64,000 nucleotides of DNA from Peronospora farinosa (lineage: Eukaryota > Oomycota > Peronosporomycetes > Peronosporales > Peronosporaceae). Shown piece after piece: positions 1 to 10,807 of the stretch. The notes beneath the pieces are model-generated. The model did not search any database, was not told the origin of the DNA, and saw only the letters and a list, made by a program, of their open reading frames with translations. Location: contig CANTFK010000141.1 of the NCBI GenBank assembly GCA_947646735.1, positions 174,207 through 238,206 on the forward strand, written 5' to 3'. Position 1 is the first letter of the stretch, and each line of letters begins with the position of its first letter. The position numbers were made by a program, and so were the translations under genes.

Positions 1-235
1 TGCGCGATGTGAGGGCGAGGAACCGACAGTAATATGACCGTCTGAAACTCCGTTTGGATCTGTTGGAGCGACTGGTGATGAGAGACCCGCGTCAAGCGCG
101 GAGTCCTCCTCGATCACCGAGTCCTCTATCGCCTCGTTCATATACGGGGAGCCTCTCGGCTTCCTCGTCGCCCAATCGGTCGCGACACTCGACTCACAGT
201 CGACGTCACCATCGGTCTCGTTAGACCGATGTGGA
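1..235 (+). pseudogene. Remnant of the opposite-strand ORF of element B1
   Basis: About 230 bases are nearly identical to the end of the plus-strand ORF of element B2 (30562-30790), which encodes a coiled coil followed by an Arg/Ser/Pro-rich tail. Here a CAG-GGG pair has become CAG-TAA, giving an in-frame stop near base 30, so the frame is dead. It runs opposite to the pol of its own element and overlaps the chromodomain end of pol. The upstream part lies outside the window. It shows that B1, like the other elements here, carried an antisense 3' ORF. Confidence 0.7.
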
Positions 236-246
236 TATGTGATCTC

Positions 247-3200
247 TTATGGATCAACATACCGTTTCAGACGACCCACGTAAAATACGGGGTGCGTCTT
301 CATATACGGTGGGAGAGTGAGCCTAAAGTTTAGGTCTCCAACTTCTTCAACCACTGTAAAGGGCCCAATGAACCGGGGCAATAGCTTAGTAGTACCACTA
401 GGTAGTACAGAGATTGCATTTTTAGGTAGGGTAGTAGTACTTAATAGCACTTTTTCCCCCACACTAAAGTGTTCATTGTTTTTGCGACCATGCTGGTCTG
501 CATATTGTTTTTGCTTGTCATGTGCGCTTGCTATCGCGTCACGGACTTTACGTGTGATGGCTAATCGCTCATCCACAAAGCGCTGAGCTTCGCTCACGCT
601 TTTAGCATCCAGCTCGCCTATGACGCCTCGAAGAGGTCGTTCATGGGTCGACGCTGTTGATAACACTATAGTGTCATCGTCAAGGAGCACTGGCATGTCT
701 TGCCGTGCCTCCTCTGTGACACCTATAGGTGACGTGACCACTGCTAAATTAGCAGTGTCACTAGGGAAACCTTGGCCCTCTTTTGCACTCGCACCGAGCG
801 AAGTGAGGGGCCCTCCCCCACTAAGACTCGGGCTGCGTACAAACGAGACTGGCGTTCGAGGATGACGCAGTCCGTTAATGTAAAACGGTGTTTCACCCGT
901 ACTGGCGTGAACAATGTCGTTAATAGCGAACTTCACGAATGGCAATTGCTTGCTACATTCTTTGGGAGTCGCTATTGTACGCAACACATCCGTCACGACT
1001 CGATTGGCCCGTTCTGTTTGGCCATAGGTCTGGGGATAAGTAGCGGTTGACATGTGGAGCTTGCTTCCCAGCCGCTCAAACACATGTCGACAAAAAACCG
1101 ACGTAAAACGCGGATCCCGGTCCGATACTATGGACTCGGGCATCCCGTGTAGTCGATACACGTGATCCAGAAACAAGAGGGCAGCCTCTTTTCCTGAGAT
1201 CTTGGTGCTACATGGTGCCAAATGCACCATCTTGCTCAGTCTGTCTACAAATAAGACGAGCCCCGTCCTGCCTTGATGGTCAGGCGGTAAGCCAAACATG
1301 AAGTCCAAACTGACCGACTTCCAACAATCCGTTGACATCGGCAATGGTTTCTATAGCGCATTGCTAGAAGGTGCAGGCTTTATGCGCTGACACTCTTTGC
1401 AAGAGCGAATATAGTTGGCCACCCACCGATATAGGTGGGGCCACCAAAATTCCTCTGACACTCGTAAGAATGTCTTTTCACGGCCCAGATGCCCACTAGA
1501 TGACGCATCATGGCACTCGTGAAGTATCATCAGCTTGAGATCTGTGTCATGAGGGACATAGATTCTCAAGGGATCACAGGGTGATAGTTGATGCCATAAC
1601 AGGCCATCACTGTAACTAAAGCGATTTAGTTTCGCTTTGAGGTGCGACGGAAGGGTAACCTTTCGTCCACCAAAATGATCCAACAGCAGGCGACAATGTT
1701 CGTCCTGACTGTAGCACTCCTTTATATCGGAGGCCATTAAGCTCGTCACATGGTAGGCCTTCATGGCTGCCAATGTTGACGACTCAACTTGTGCTTTCAC
1801 ACGAAACACACTTTCCTGGTGTCTTGTCTCGAAGTCTGGTCTGCGCGATGCCGCGTCAGCCAAGACATTCGACTTACCCGGCTTATATTCAACTGTGAAA
1901 TTAAATTCAGAAAAAAATGTTAGCCATCTCGCCGAGAGGTGCGGTGAATTGATAGCGGTCCGCAGTGATGCGTGATCCGTATAAACCACAAAAGGTTCGG
2001 TGCCCAAGAGGTGCACACGAAACTTTACAAGGGCATACTTAATGGAAAGTAGCTCCTTGTCATGCACAGGGTAACTCAGCTCGGCAGCTTTTAAAAGCCG
2101 AGACTGATAAGATATGACACGGTCAACGCCGTCGTCATCCTTCTGCATGAGCGCGCTGCCGATTGCAAAACTGCTTGCATCGCAGACGACGCTAAAGGGC
2201 TTATCCGCGTCTGTCAATGCCAAGACCGGTGCCTCTACAAGAGATTGCTTCCCTGAAGTGAACGCATCTTCTTGTTCCTTTGACCAAGCCCATTCTGTAT
2301 CCTTTTTTAAAAGGTCAGACAATGGCTTGGTCTGCTCCGCATAATTCTTGCTGTACTTATGCAAGTAATTAGCGAGCCCAAGTAATTGGCGCAGATCCTT
2401 CACATTACGTGGGACTAGCCATTCCTTTACAGCCTTTACCTTTCTGGGTCTGCTCGTACACCATGTGCACCTACGATGTAGCCCAGTACAGGTATCTCGG
2501 GGACCCCTATTACGCACTTTTGCAAGTTCACGTATAATTGGGCGTCACCCAGAGTCTGCAACACAGTGTCTAAATGACGCTTGTGCGACTCTATTGCACT
2601 CAGCCCGTCTTCTGCCCCACTATGCATGCACGAATACATCGTCAAAGTAATGGGGCGCGTATGCATGGTGCTGACGCATCACGTGAGCCACTACTCGGTT
2701 GAATGTTGCCGGAGCATTTTTCAACCCTTGTGGCATCACAAGCCACTCCCACAGCATAATGCTTACTGCCGTTTTGGCTACATCGGTATCTCTCATGAGA
2801 ACCTGATAGTAGCCATCCTTCAGATCCAACGCGGAAAAGATAGTTGACTTTCCCATGGAGTTCAACAAGGCATCTTTCCGCGGGATCGGCGTTTGAGCCG
2901 GAATGGTGGCCGTGTTCAGATTGTTGTAAGCATTAACCACGCGCCATCCACCCGTGGCTTTACGCACACAGAAGGTCGGGCTGCAGTAAGGCGACTTGCT
3001 CTCACGTACATGTCCCGCCTTGGCTCGCTTGTCGAAGAACTCATCGATGTAATCGACTTGTTCCTTCGGCAACGGCCATTGCCTGGTCACACAATACTTG
3101 GTGCCAGGCTCCAGGTCAATTTTGTGCCTGATGCCCCTATCGGCCGGTAGGCGGCTCGGCACTTCTGCTGGAAACACATCACGGTGTTTCCACAGAACAT

Positions 3201-3344
3201 CATAGAACGGGCTGTCCTTCAAGGCATCCCAGCCTTGAGCAGCGAACCGTTTCTTCTTGTCGGTCTCCAAGACGCTCTCATCCATTGTGGATGAAGAGCA
3301 ACAGTCCACCACGTTCTCGTCTGGAACTGGTGCGACTATCTCGT
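247..3344 (-). pseudogene. B1 pol: reverse transcriptase, RNase H, integrase (broken)
   Basis: Minus-strand pieces in order: RT (3344-2620) with the palm motif YFDDVFVHA; the RT thumb/connection (2666-2436); RNase H with VCDASSFAIGSAL and the integrase zinc-binding HHCC region ending in CKECQRIKP (2517-1351); then the integrase core (1344-247) with LDFMFGLPP, VSDRDPRF and GQTERAN. Frame changes occur near 2640, 2470 and 1348. At 247 a GAA codon, still present in sister copy B2, is TAA, which cuts off the C-terminal tail and chromodomain. The 3344 end is the A1 insertion point. RT copies element RNA into DNA and integrase inserts it, but none of this can be made intact here. Confidence 0.92.
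3340..3344. repeat. Target-site duplication of A1, left copy
   Basis: CTCGT directly precedes the TGTAATGG start of the A1 5' LTR and is repeated directly after the 3' LTR at 11128-11132. A 5-bp duplication is usual for gypsy integrase. It proves that A1 is one complete insertion into B1. Confidence 0.93.
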
Positions 3345-3660
3345 TGTAATGGGTCTACCTATTACATAAGTAGTTATAGGATTAACACATAATTACATAA
3401 GTAGGCATAGGGCAGTATCCGATTAGCGGATACTGCGCGTCAATTTATTATTGGTTTATTATTGGGGTGCCAGACCCAATAATTAGCCAATAATAAATTG
3501 ACTTCCATATTTGAGTGGTTCCCATGAGCTAGGGAACATATTCGCACTTACTGCGAATTAAAACTAAAACAAAAATCAGAGTTATATTTACGAATTAATT
3601 GAGAGCGCTTCCTCAACGCCCTTTTAGTGTAAGACGGTAGCGGGTCCTTAGCCCGTTACA
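3345..3660 (+). repeat. A1 5' LTR
   Basis: Starts TGTAATGGG and ends CCCGTTACA, the usual TG...CA ends, which are themselves inverted repeats. It is almost entirely made of hairpins, for example CAGTATCC...GGATACTG, and a long nested pair GTCAATTTATTATTGG...CCAATAATAAATTGAC. Near-identical to 10808-11127. Confidence 0.97.
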
Positions 3661-3662
3661 CC

Positions 3663-3681
3663 TGGTAGCACTTCGTAGTCC
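3663..3681 (+). other. A1 primer-binding site
   Basis: TGGTAGCACTTCG begins two bases after the LTR. TGGTAGC matches the complement of a 3' end GCUACCA, as found in eukaryotic initiator tRNA-Met. C1 and the decayed copy at 60.5 kb carry the same motif and B1 a variant (TGGTGGCAC). The primer identity is an inference from seven to eight bases. Confidence 0.6.
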
Positions 3682-3701
3682 TTCCAATGATCAGATAGGA
3701 G

Positions 3702-4727
3702 ATGAACACGGGAGAGTCTTCGGTGGCTCCAGCGGTCTCGCTGGAGCATTCTGATTTTCCACATCTCACCTTGGTGGAGTGGCAGGCATTACACCGTCTC
3801 GCGGTGGTGTCTGGTGAAACTATTGTGACGTCTCTACTGAGCACAGCGACGCCTGATGATCAACGTGCCGCCATCCAAGACTTTATGGTGCGCGAGCTCG
3901 CCGAAGCGAATCGGCGAGTATTGAATTCCTCGCGCACTTCGCACCATGACGCTATCAAGATGGAGACGTCAACGTACTCCGGTGATGGTCCGGATCGTCT
4001 CCCCCTCCATCGCTGGTTTCGCGAGGTGGATATTGCAATAGCGTCAAGATTAATTGACGCTCCGACGGACAAGGTCAATTTCCTGTTGTCTCTTCTTGCC
4101 GGCAAAGCCAAGGAATGGGCCCTCGGAAAGCTCGTCGTAGATGAGTTGGCGTTTCCTACGCTGGACGATATCCAGCGTGACTTACGACTGGCTTTCGAGC
4201 CTCCTCAAGATGAATCTCGCTTGCGTGCAGATTTCTTCTCACTCCGACAGGGCAAGCTGTCGATGCGTGACTACGTGCAGAAGACACGTCATCTTGCTTC
4301 GTGCATTACCACGCAGCCAATTGACATGGCTTCACAAGTCCATGTCTTTATCTTTGGTATGCAAGAGGGCATGACGCGTTACTGCATCACACGTGCTGAG
4401 CCAAAGTCCCTCGAGGAGGCATTTGCCCTCGCGCTTCGTGAGGATTACACTGTCGCGTCGTCGTACCTGTACGCAGCGTCACAACATTCCCGGATGTCTG
4501 GCCCAGAGTCAATGGAAATTGATGCAATTGAGTCCTCTCGTGGTCGCGGCAAATAATTAAGCCGCGACATTCGCAATCCTAACACGATGAAGTGTTTTCG
4601 CTGTGGTAAAACAGGCCATCGTGCGGCTGTCTGTCGTGCACCTGCGCCGGTGACGATGAACACAGCTGTCTCACGAGGAGACGCTGTGTCGTCGGTGGTC
4701 CCGCCAAAAAACGAGCGGTTCCAGTAG
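3702..4727 (+). pseudogene. A1 gag (capsid/nucleocapsid), one internal stop
   Basis: Starts at the ATG at 3702 and ends at the TAG at 4725-4727. The capsid-like region carries [14 protein letters not shown] and [10 protein letters not shown], typical of gypsy Gag, and the C-terminus has a CCHC zinc knuckle C-FR-C-GKTG-H-RAAV-C (about 4595-4636). A TAA at 4554-4556 separates capsid and zinc knuckle but the same frame continues, so this is a point lesion. The ORF ends in the frameshift signal described at 4706. Gag packages the element RNA into particles. The homologous C1 gag is uninterrupted. Confidence 0.9.
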
Positions 4728-4745
4728 GCGCGGGGCGCCCTACTG
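4706..4745 (+). promoter_or_regulatory. -1 ribosomal frameshift signal at A1 gag/pol junction
   Basis: Slippery heptamer A-AAA-AAC in the gag reading frame (4706-4712), then a 9-nt spacer (4713-4721), then a hairpin at 4722-4745 with arms CAGTAGG and CCTACTG extended by CGC/GCG across one bulged base. The gag stop UAG is inside the 5' arm. Heptamer type, spacing and hairpin are shared with C1 and C2, and the same layout with a different heptamer is in B1. In A1 the protease frame now equals the gag frame because of a one-base insertion just downstream (see findings). Confidence 0.8.
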
Positions 4746-4751
4746 GCAGAA

Positions 4752-7700
4752 ATGGAGCCCCGAGTAGCTCGGGCTCCTAGCCCCAAATTGATTCATACCC
4801 ACTTCAATGCCACCACCATGCGCGATGATTCGAGACTGATTATTATCAGTCTCATCGTCGCTGGAGTGAAGCGATTACTTCGAGCGTTGTTGGATTCTGG
4901 CGCTTCCAACAACTTCTTTCGTGCATCCTGCTTGTCCCTTCTCCCGTCGACTTTCACGGTTCCAGAAGGTCCAGGTGACATCGTTGTCAAACTTGCCGAT
5001 GGACAACCAAAACGTGTCCCGCGTAAAACAGTGGTTTTACCGTACACTTTCGACGGTTTCCAGAGCAACGACGAATTTTTGGTGTACGAGATGAACTATG
5101 CATTTGATTGCATACTTGGGATACCGTGGCTGTCACGGTATCAGCCGAAGATAGATTGGCTATCTCGGTCCGTCAAACGACGAAGCGGTTATGACGTCAG
5201 TGAAGTGTTTACTCATTTGTTGGTCGCTTCATCCGATTGGCCTCACGTCAGGGTCGTGAACGAACTCGCCACGACTAGTAGTCAACACAGAGAGAGCGAT
5301 GGCCCTCTGTGCGCAGTATGTTCCGTTACACTGACGGAGCCACAGAACGAAGCGGTCGAACAGCGGTTCCCGCATACACAGACATCGGTCGAACAGGGTT
5401 TCCCGATGCACAACGAGGCGGTCGAACAGCGGTTCCCGCATACACAGACATCGGTCGAACAGGGGTTCCCGATTCACAACGAGGCGGTTGAACAGCGGTT
5501 CCCGCACACACATCGGTCGAACAGGGATTCCCGATTCACAGCGAGGCGGTCGAGCAGGGGCTCCCGCATACAAGCACATCGGACGAGCAGAGGCTCCCGA
5601 TCAATTTCGAGGCGGTCGAGCAGGGGCTCCCGCATACAAGCACATCGGACGAGCAGATGCTCCCGATCAATTTCGAGGCGGTCGAGCAGGGGCTCCCGCG
5701 TACAAGTACATCGGACGAGCAGAGGCTCCCGATAAATATCGAGGCGGTCGAGCAGGGGCTCCCGCACACAAGTGAAGCGGTCGAAGACGAGCTCCCGCTT
5801 TTGATTGACGAGAATGGGCGGACTACGGATCCGCATGAGACCGACGTGGTGGAGACAGAGCTCCCACGTCTAGAGGGGGGGGGTACATCATCCTCTTGTG
5901 ATAGCGACGTGCCAGTCTCGAGCAGGGGCTCGAGACGCAAGAGAAAACGCAAGAAAGGAGCACGCCGATCACCGAGACGACGAAATTCACGTCAAGATGC
6001 TGATGCATTTGATTCCGTAGTGACGGAATCCGTATGCGCGCTTGAATATGTGGAGGGATCCCCACATCGTGGCCGCTACATTGAGGTTGCAAGTCCACCG
6101 TGCACTGCTGCAGATATCACATCTCTGCCAGACCTTACATGTAAAGACTTCCTTCATGACCTCAAGGCCGGCGACATCGAGCAAGTGTGCATCGTTTTAG
6201 CCACCGAAGCAGCCAGTGAAGAAGTTCTGGAGGCTCGCCCGAAGAGCGCCGAGCCTAAATCAGCGCGCGAAGAACGCTTCGCGGCACAGTCTTGGGATGT
6301 TCTTCGTGCTTCGGGCAACCCTGTATACGATATCGCCCGTGAGTACGCCGATATTTTCCCGGAGAAAATTCCAGCTGAGCTTCCGGCGGATCGTGGTGTG
6401 CGGCACGAGATAGATCTCGTGCCAGGATCGAAATATTGCGTGACACGGCAGTGGCCGTTACCGCGCGACCAAGTCATCGCTATTGATGAATTTTTCGAGG
6501 GTCGCCGCAAGGCTGGCCATGTCCGCGAGAGTATCTCGCCACATTCGAGTCCGACTTTCTGTGTGAAGAAAGCCACCGGCGGTTGGCGCATTGTGCACGC
6601 CTTCAACAAGCTGAATGACGCCACGATCCCGGCTCAAACTCCTATCCCTCGAACAGACATGGTATTAAATACCATGTCCGGGAGCGAGATCTACGGCGCC
6701 ATAGATCTGACAGACGGTTTCTATCAGATCCTCATGAGGGACAGTGACATTCCGTTCACTGCGGTCAGCACCCCAAGCGGGATGCTTTGGGAGTGGCTAG
6801 TCATGCCACAAGGCCTTAAGAATGCTCCAGCTACGTTCAATCGGATGGTGACACAAGTACTCCGCCCACTTCGCGACTTTGCACCGAGCTACTTTGACGA
6901 CATTTTCGTTCACAGCCGCGCTGAGCAAAAGCTCAGCGCTACGGAGGTACACCTTCGACACTTGAAGCAGGTGTTTCAAGTTATGCGAGAGAATAAATAG
7001 TATGCGAATTTGAAGAAATGTGTCTTCTGCGCTCCCGAGATTCCGGTACTCGGTTGCTACGTCAGCAAGGAAGGTGTCCGCGCTGATCTTGAGAAGATCT
7101 CATCGATCTGTTCCTGGCCAACGCCCAGAAACCAAACTGAATTACGTCAATGGCTCGGTCTGGCGAATTACTTGCATAAGTATACGAAGAACTATGCTGA
7201 GCTAATTCAGCCATTATCGACTTTGCTCAAGAAAGATGCAGTATGGTTATGGACGGCAGAACATCAATCTGCCTTCGACTCCGTAAAGAAGAGCTTGTCC
7301 GAGGCACCAGTGCTGATGTTATCTGATGACTCTAAGCCATTCCACGTCGTGTGTGACGCGAGCAATTTCGCTATAGGATGTGCCCTCATGCAATTTGATG
7401 ACGAGGGTCGAGAGCGCGTCGTGAGTTTTCAATCACGACAGATGAAACCTGCCGAGAAAAATTATCCGGTACACGACAAGGAACTTTTGGCTATGCGTTA
7501 CGCACTAATCGCGTTTAGAGTATATTTGCTCGGCGAAAAGATGTTTTCTGTCTACACAGATCACACATCATTGCGTACCGCCGTCAAGAGTCCTCACTTG
7601 TCCCAGCGTATGGCACGGTGGTTGTCATTTTTTGCCGAGTATAATTTTGTGGTGCATTACAAGCCTGGCAAGAATAACATTCTGGCTGATGCGCTTTCTC

Positions 7701-10351
7701 GTCGTCCTGATTACGATCCTCGGCGTGATATGGGTCATCAAACGGAGTATGTTGATGACGACGAAGATATCTGTGTGTGTTGTATTGAACTGGGACTAAA
7801 TGCGGTGATTTCGACCCCCGTGCTTTCGATCCGAACTCAGATCGCTGAATCCTACGCGAATGATTCCTTTTATGCAGGAATCATCAACTATCTCAGGGAC
7901 CCGAGCGAAAAATTACTCGCGAAGTTGACGAAACCAACACGCGACAACATCAAGCGTTACGCGCTTGACGGTCCGCTGCTGACGTACACGATGGACGTCT
8001 TTGATTCCCCGCGTGTCGTCATCCCTGCTGATGACGACCTTCGAGCCCGATTGGTTCATGAATTTCACGACAGCCCAGCTGGCGGACACCTGGGTCGCGA
8101 AAAGACGTTTGCAGCTATTTTTCGCGTATTTTTCTGGCCGCGAATGTATAAATACATCCAGAAATGGGTGCGCTCCTGTGAAACCTGTCAGCGTGTGAAG
8201 CCTGCGCCGTCTTCACAAGCCCCATTGCGTCCGCTTCCGATTGCTACGGAAGCCTGGCGCTCGGTCAGCATGGATTTTATCTTTGGCCTTCCACCGGATG
8301 AACAGAAACGCACGGGCGTATTGGTTCTAGTGGATCGATTCAGCAAAATGGTGCATTTTGCTCCGGTCTCCGCCAACATTACGGCGGAGACGACAGCGAA
8401 GATCTTCATTGATCTTATCTTTAGGCATCACGGCTTGCCAGAATCTATTGTTTCGGACCGTGACCCGCGTTTCACTTCGGCTTTCTGGGCCGAATTATTC
8501 CAGCTATTAGGCACGCGGTTGCTTATGTCTACGGCGGCCCATCCAGAGACGGATGGGCAAACGGAGCGTGTGAACAGAGTGCTCGAAGATGTCTTGCGCA
8601 GTTATGCAACATCGTTCTCATCATGGAGTTCATTTCTCCCACTTGCAGAGTTTGCAATCAACAATGCTATCCACGCGTCAACCGGGTTGACGCCCTTTTT
8701 CGTTAACAACGCGAGGCATCCTCGCGTTCCGGCGCTGCTTGCTCTCTCAGCTTCAGAACACCCTGTCTCCAAGCTTGGTGGGGGAGTATCTACGGATGGA
8801 ATTGCGCCGAAAGTATTGCTGAGTGATTACGATGCGCATAAGGTTGCTGCCGATGCACCTACTACTGGTAATTTTGTGGCCAACGGCATATCGACGCCTG
8901 ACGCGATGCTTTCCATCGCGTCTCCCGTTGTCAATTTTGCTCCAAAAGAGAATACGTCGCCTGTAAGTTCGGCTGCAGTAACCGAATTTCTACTATTACG
9001 ACAAGGAATCACGCGTTTTGTGCGTGATGCATTACAAGAGGCAGTAGACAAGCAAAAGGAGAATGCAGACAGAAGAGGTCGAAAGAATATGTTGATGTTT
9101 CGAGAAGGTGACAGAGTATTGTTATCAACAAGTGGATTACCGAACACCTCAGTGACGAATTTATGCGCTAATAAGTTAGCGCCAAGATATATTGGCCCAT
9201 TTCGGGTTGTTAAGGTGCATGGTGACGCTTACACGCTAGACATACCTACATCTATGCGTTTGCACCCGACGTTCTACGTCGGGCGCCTCAAGGCTTACCT
9301 GCCGGCGAATCTATCTTCGAATCTTCCCCGCTCTTCTGTGCCGGCTCGAAATCCGACATCCCTTGACGACGACGTTGACGACGACTGGGACCAAGTCCTG
9401 CCCGAACGCGTGCAGACTCGATCTGCTGGGGCCCTCCGAACGCAGTCGTCTCAAGTTGACGTAGGCGCTCAACCAGTACCAGTTGCTCACGTCGGGTCCG
9501 CTCAGCAGCCTCAGTCGCAGCATCCGCACGATCTTGAGCTCTCTCAGCCATCTCGCGAGCATCAAGTAGGGCATTCTTCGATTCCTCAGCTTCAGCGCGG
9601 AGTAGGCGCAGCTCATCATTCGACTGTACAGGCGCCCGATTACGAGAATCGGCGCTCATCGCCAGAGGTCTTCCGTCGTGATGCTCCTCCTCCATTAGTC
9701 GATGCATCGGGTGCGCGACGCTGGATTGTCGACTGGATTGTCGATCACGCGGATCACAAGTCCCAGGCGCCGAGTAATAACTCGGCGCCCATGAAGAAGC
9801 GTGTCGAGAAACATTACAGGGTTCGCTGGTTGGGATATTTCCCGGCGGACGATACATGGGAGCCATCGAGTACGCTGTCCCAAGATGTCCCGGACGTGGT
9901 CGAGGACTACGAGTCCCGTAGAAAGACGGCGATCTTGACCGACGCTGAAGGTTCCATCCCCGATCTCGCGATCCGTAATGCTCGCGAGCAACGAAACCGC
10001 GACGACATCCCGAGCGACTTCGAGACCGAGACCTATTACGAGGCTCGGGAGCATATGGATGATACGATTGACGATCTCGGCTACGTGAATGCCGTCGGCG
10101 ATCGTAAGGACGCGTTCTCACTCGCCGTAGCTCGGACACCTGGAGCTCCGAAAGGCTTCTCTCATAACGGGCAATCCATGGACGAATATGGTCGGGCATG
10201 CCTCGCGCACACACTAAGTCGTCCCATTCCTGCCGGACCGGTCGCGACCTGCCCACGTTGCATGTTGGACATCCCTCACGAATGTGGACGTAACAAAGGT
10301 GATACTCGTCACAAGTCATACGACAGATGCGCCGGCGCAGGTCGCCAATAG
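4752..10351 (+). pseudogene. A1 pol: protease, RT, RNase H, integrase, chromodomain
   Basis: Protease active site LLDSGASNNF (about 4885) and ILGIPW (about 5115) come first, then the repeat spacer, then RT with YFDDIFVHS (6889-6915), RNase H with VCDASNFAIGCAL, integrase zinc finger (H-x3-H...CETCQRV), catalytic core (MDFIFGLPP, VSDRDPRF, GQTERVN), the IGPFRVV segment and a C-terminal chromodomain with YRVRWLGY and TWEP (about 9815-9870). A tail of about 150 residues follows up to 10351. Breaks: a 4-base deletion in one repeat unit near 5507 changes frame, and a single TAG at 6998-7000 splits RT where relatives have Leu. The last kilobase is overlapped on the other strand by the antisense ORF. 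Confidence 0.93.
5349..5790 (+). repeat. 66-bp in-frame tandem repeat in the A1 protease-RT spacer
   Basis: About six and a half copies of a 66-bp (22-codon) unit starting GAGGCGGTCGA, each coding for two half-motifs of the type EAVEQ-x-x-P and TS-x-EQ-x-x-P. The third copy is 4 bases short and breaks the pol frame. B1 shows a degenerate repeat at the same place and C2 a 24-bp repeat in its own spacer, so the spacer is prone to expansion in all three families. The repeats presumably encode a flexible linker. Confidence 0.93.
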
Positions 10352-10604
10352 CGTGTCTATCACGCGTTCCCTCGCGACCGTCTAACCAGGACGTGAAGGA
10401 CGTTCCTTCACGTCGGCTCGCGTTCCAGCGCCTGATGAAGGCACACCAAGATCTCTGCAACGAATCGTCGGTATATGCGTTATTCGTCGCTTTGCTTCTC
10501 ACTGTACGGTATCGCGTGAAGAGGTCCTTCATGACCTCCAGTGGCTCGGGTTCGACAGCACCTTCAAGACCATACAAGCGCCACGGTTTCAAGTCCCCAT
10601 CCAT
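9288..10604 (-). CDS. A1 antisense ORF: SR-rich, coiled-coil protein (438 aa)
   Basis: Open minus-strand frame of 438 codons, opposite to gag-pol. It starts 200 bp inside the 3' LTR and overlaps the last 1,060 bases of pol. Order of parts: a region with QRSWCAFIRRW (about residue 55), a Cys/His cluster with CPTC (about 125), a long Arg/Ser-rich stretch including RSRSRSRSG, and a charged helical segment near residues 340-400 rich in Glu, Ala and Arg that looks like a coiled coil. Related pieces occur at the same place in C1, B2 and D1. No known family is recognised. Expression from the 3' LTR in antisense is inferred, not shown. The main alternative is that the frame is open only because of codon bias in pol. 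Confidence 0.6.
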   Translation of the reverse strand: MDGDLKPWRLYGLEGAVEPEPLEVMKDLFTRYRTVRSKATNNAYTDDSLQRSWCAFIRRWNASRREGTSFTSWLDGREGTRDRHAIGDLRRRICRMTCDEYHLCYVHIREGCPTCNVGRSRPVRQEWDDLVCARGMPDHIRPWIARYERSLSELQVSELRRVRTRPYDRRRHSRSRDRQSYHPYAPEPRNRSRSRSRSGCRRGFVAREHYGSRDRGWNLQRRSRSPSFYGTRSPRPRPGHLGTAYSMAPMYRPPGNIPTSEPCNVSRHASSWAPSYYSAPGTCDPRDRQSSRQSSVAHPMHRLMEEEHHDGRPLAMSADSRNRAPVQSNDELRLLRAEAEESKNALLDAREMAERAQDRADAATEAAERTRREQLVLVERLRQLETTAFGGPQQIESARVRAGLGPSRRQRRRQGMSDFEPAQKSGEDSKIDSPAGKP

Positions 10605-10792
10605 GACCTGCGGCGCCTGCTCTCTACGGATTGTCGCTTAGTGTTCCCAGTTACGGTTGTCAGAGACATCGTTTCGTGAACGTCCAGGGTCCATGCTGCT
10701 CAGTTAAGTCTAACTGAGCAGGTTCGGAGTTACGCCGTTGGTCGAGAAGAAACTTTCTGCGATTCGCGCTTACGTTGAGGTAAGCGCAACTT

Positions 10793-10807
10793 AAAGAGGG
10801 GGGATGA
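10793..10807 (+). other. A1 polypurine tract
   Basis: AAAGAGGGGGGATGA directly before the 3' LTR is the expected plus-strand primer site. Equivalent purine runs precede the 3' LTRs of C1, B2 and D1. Confidence 0.85.

Noticed and set aside
4725..4727. Readthrough of the A1 gag UAG, since protease lies in the same frame and the context is CAG-UAG
   Set aside because: B1 and C1 use the -1 frame, the slippery heptamer is present in A1 too, and a one-base insertion visible as a palindrome mismatch explains the present frame.
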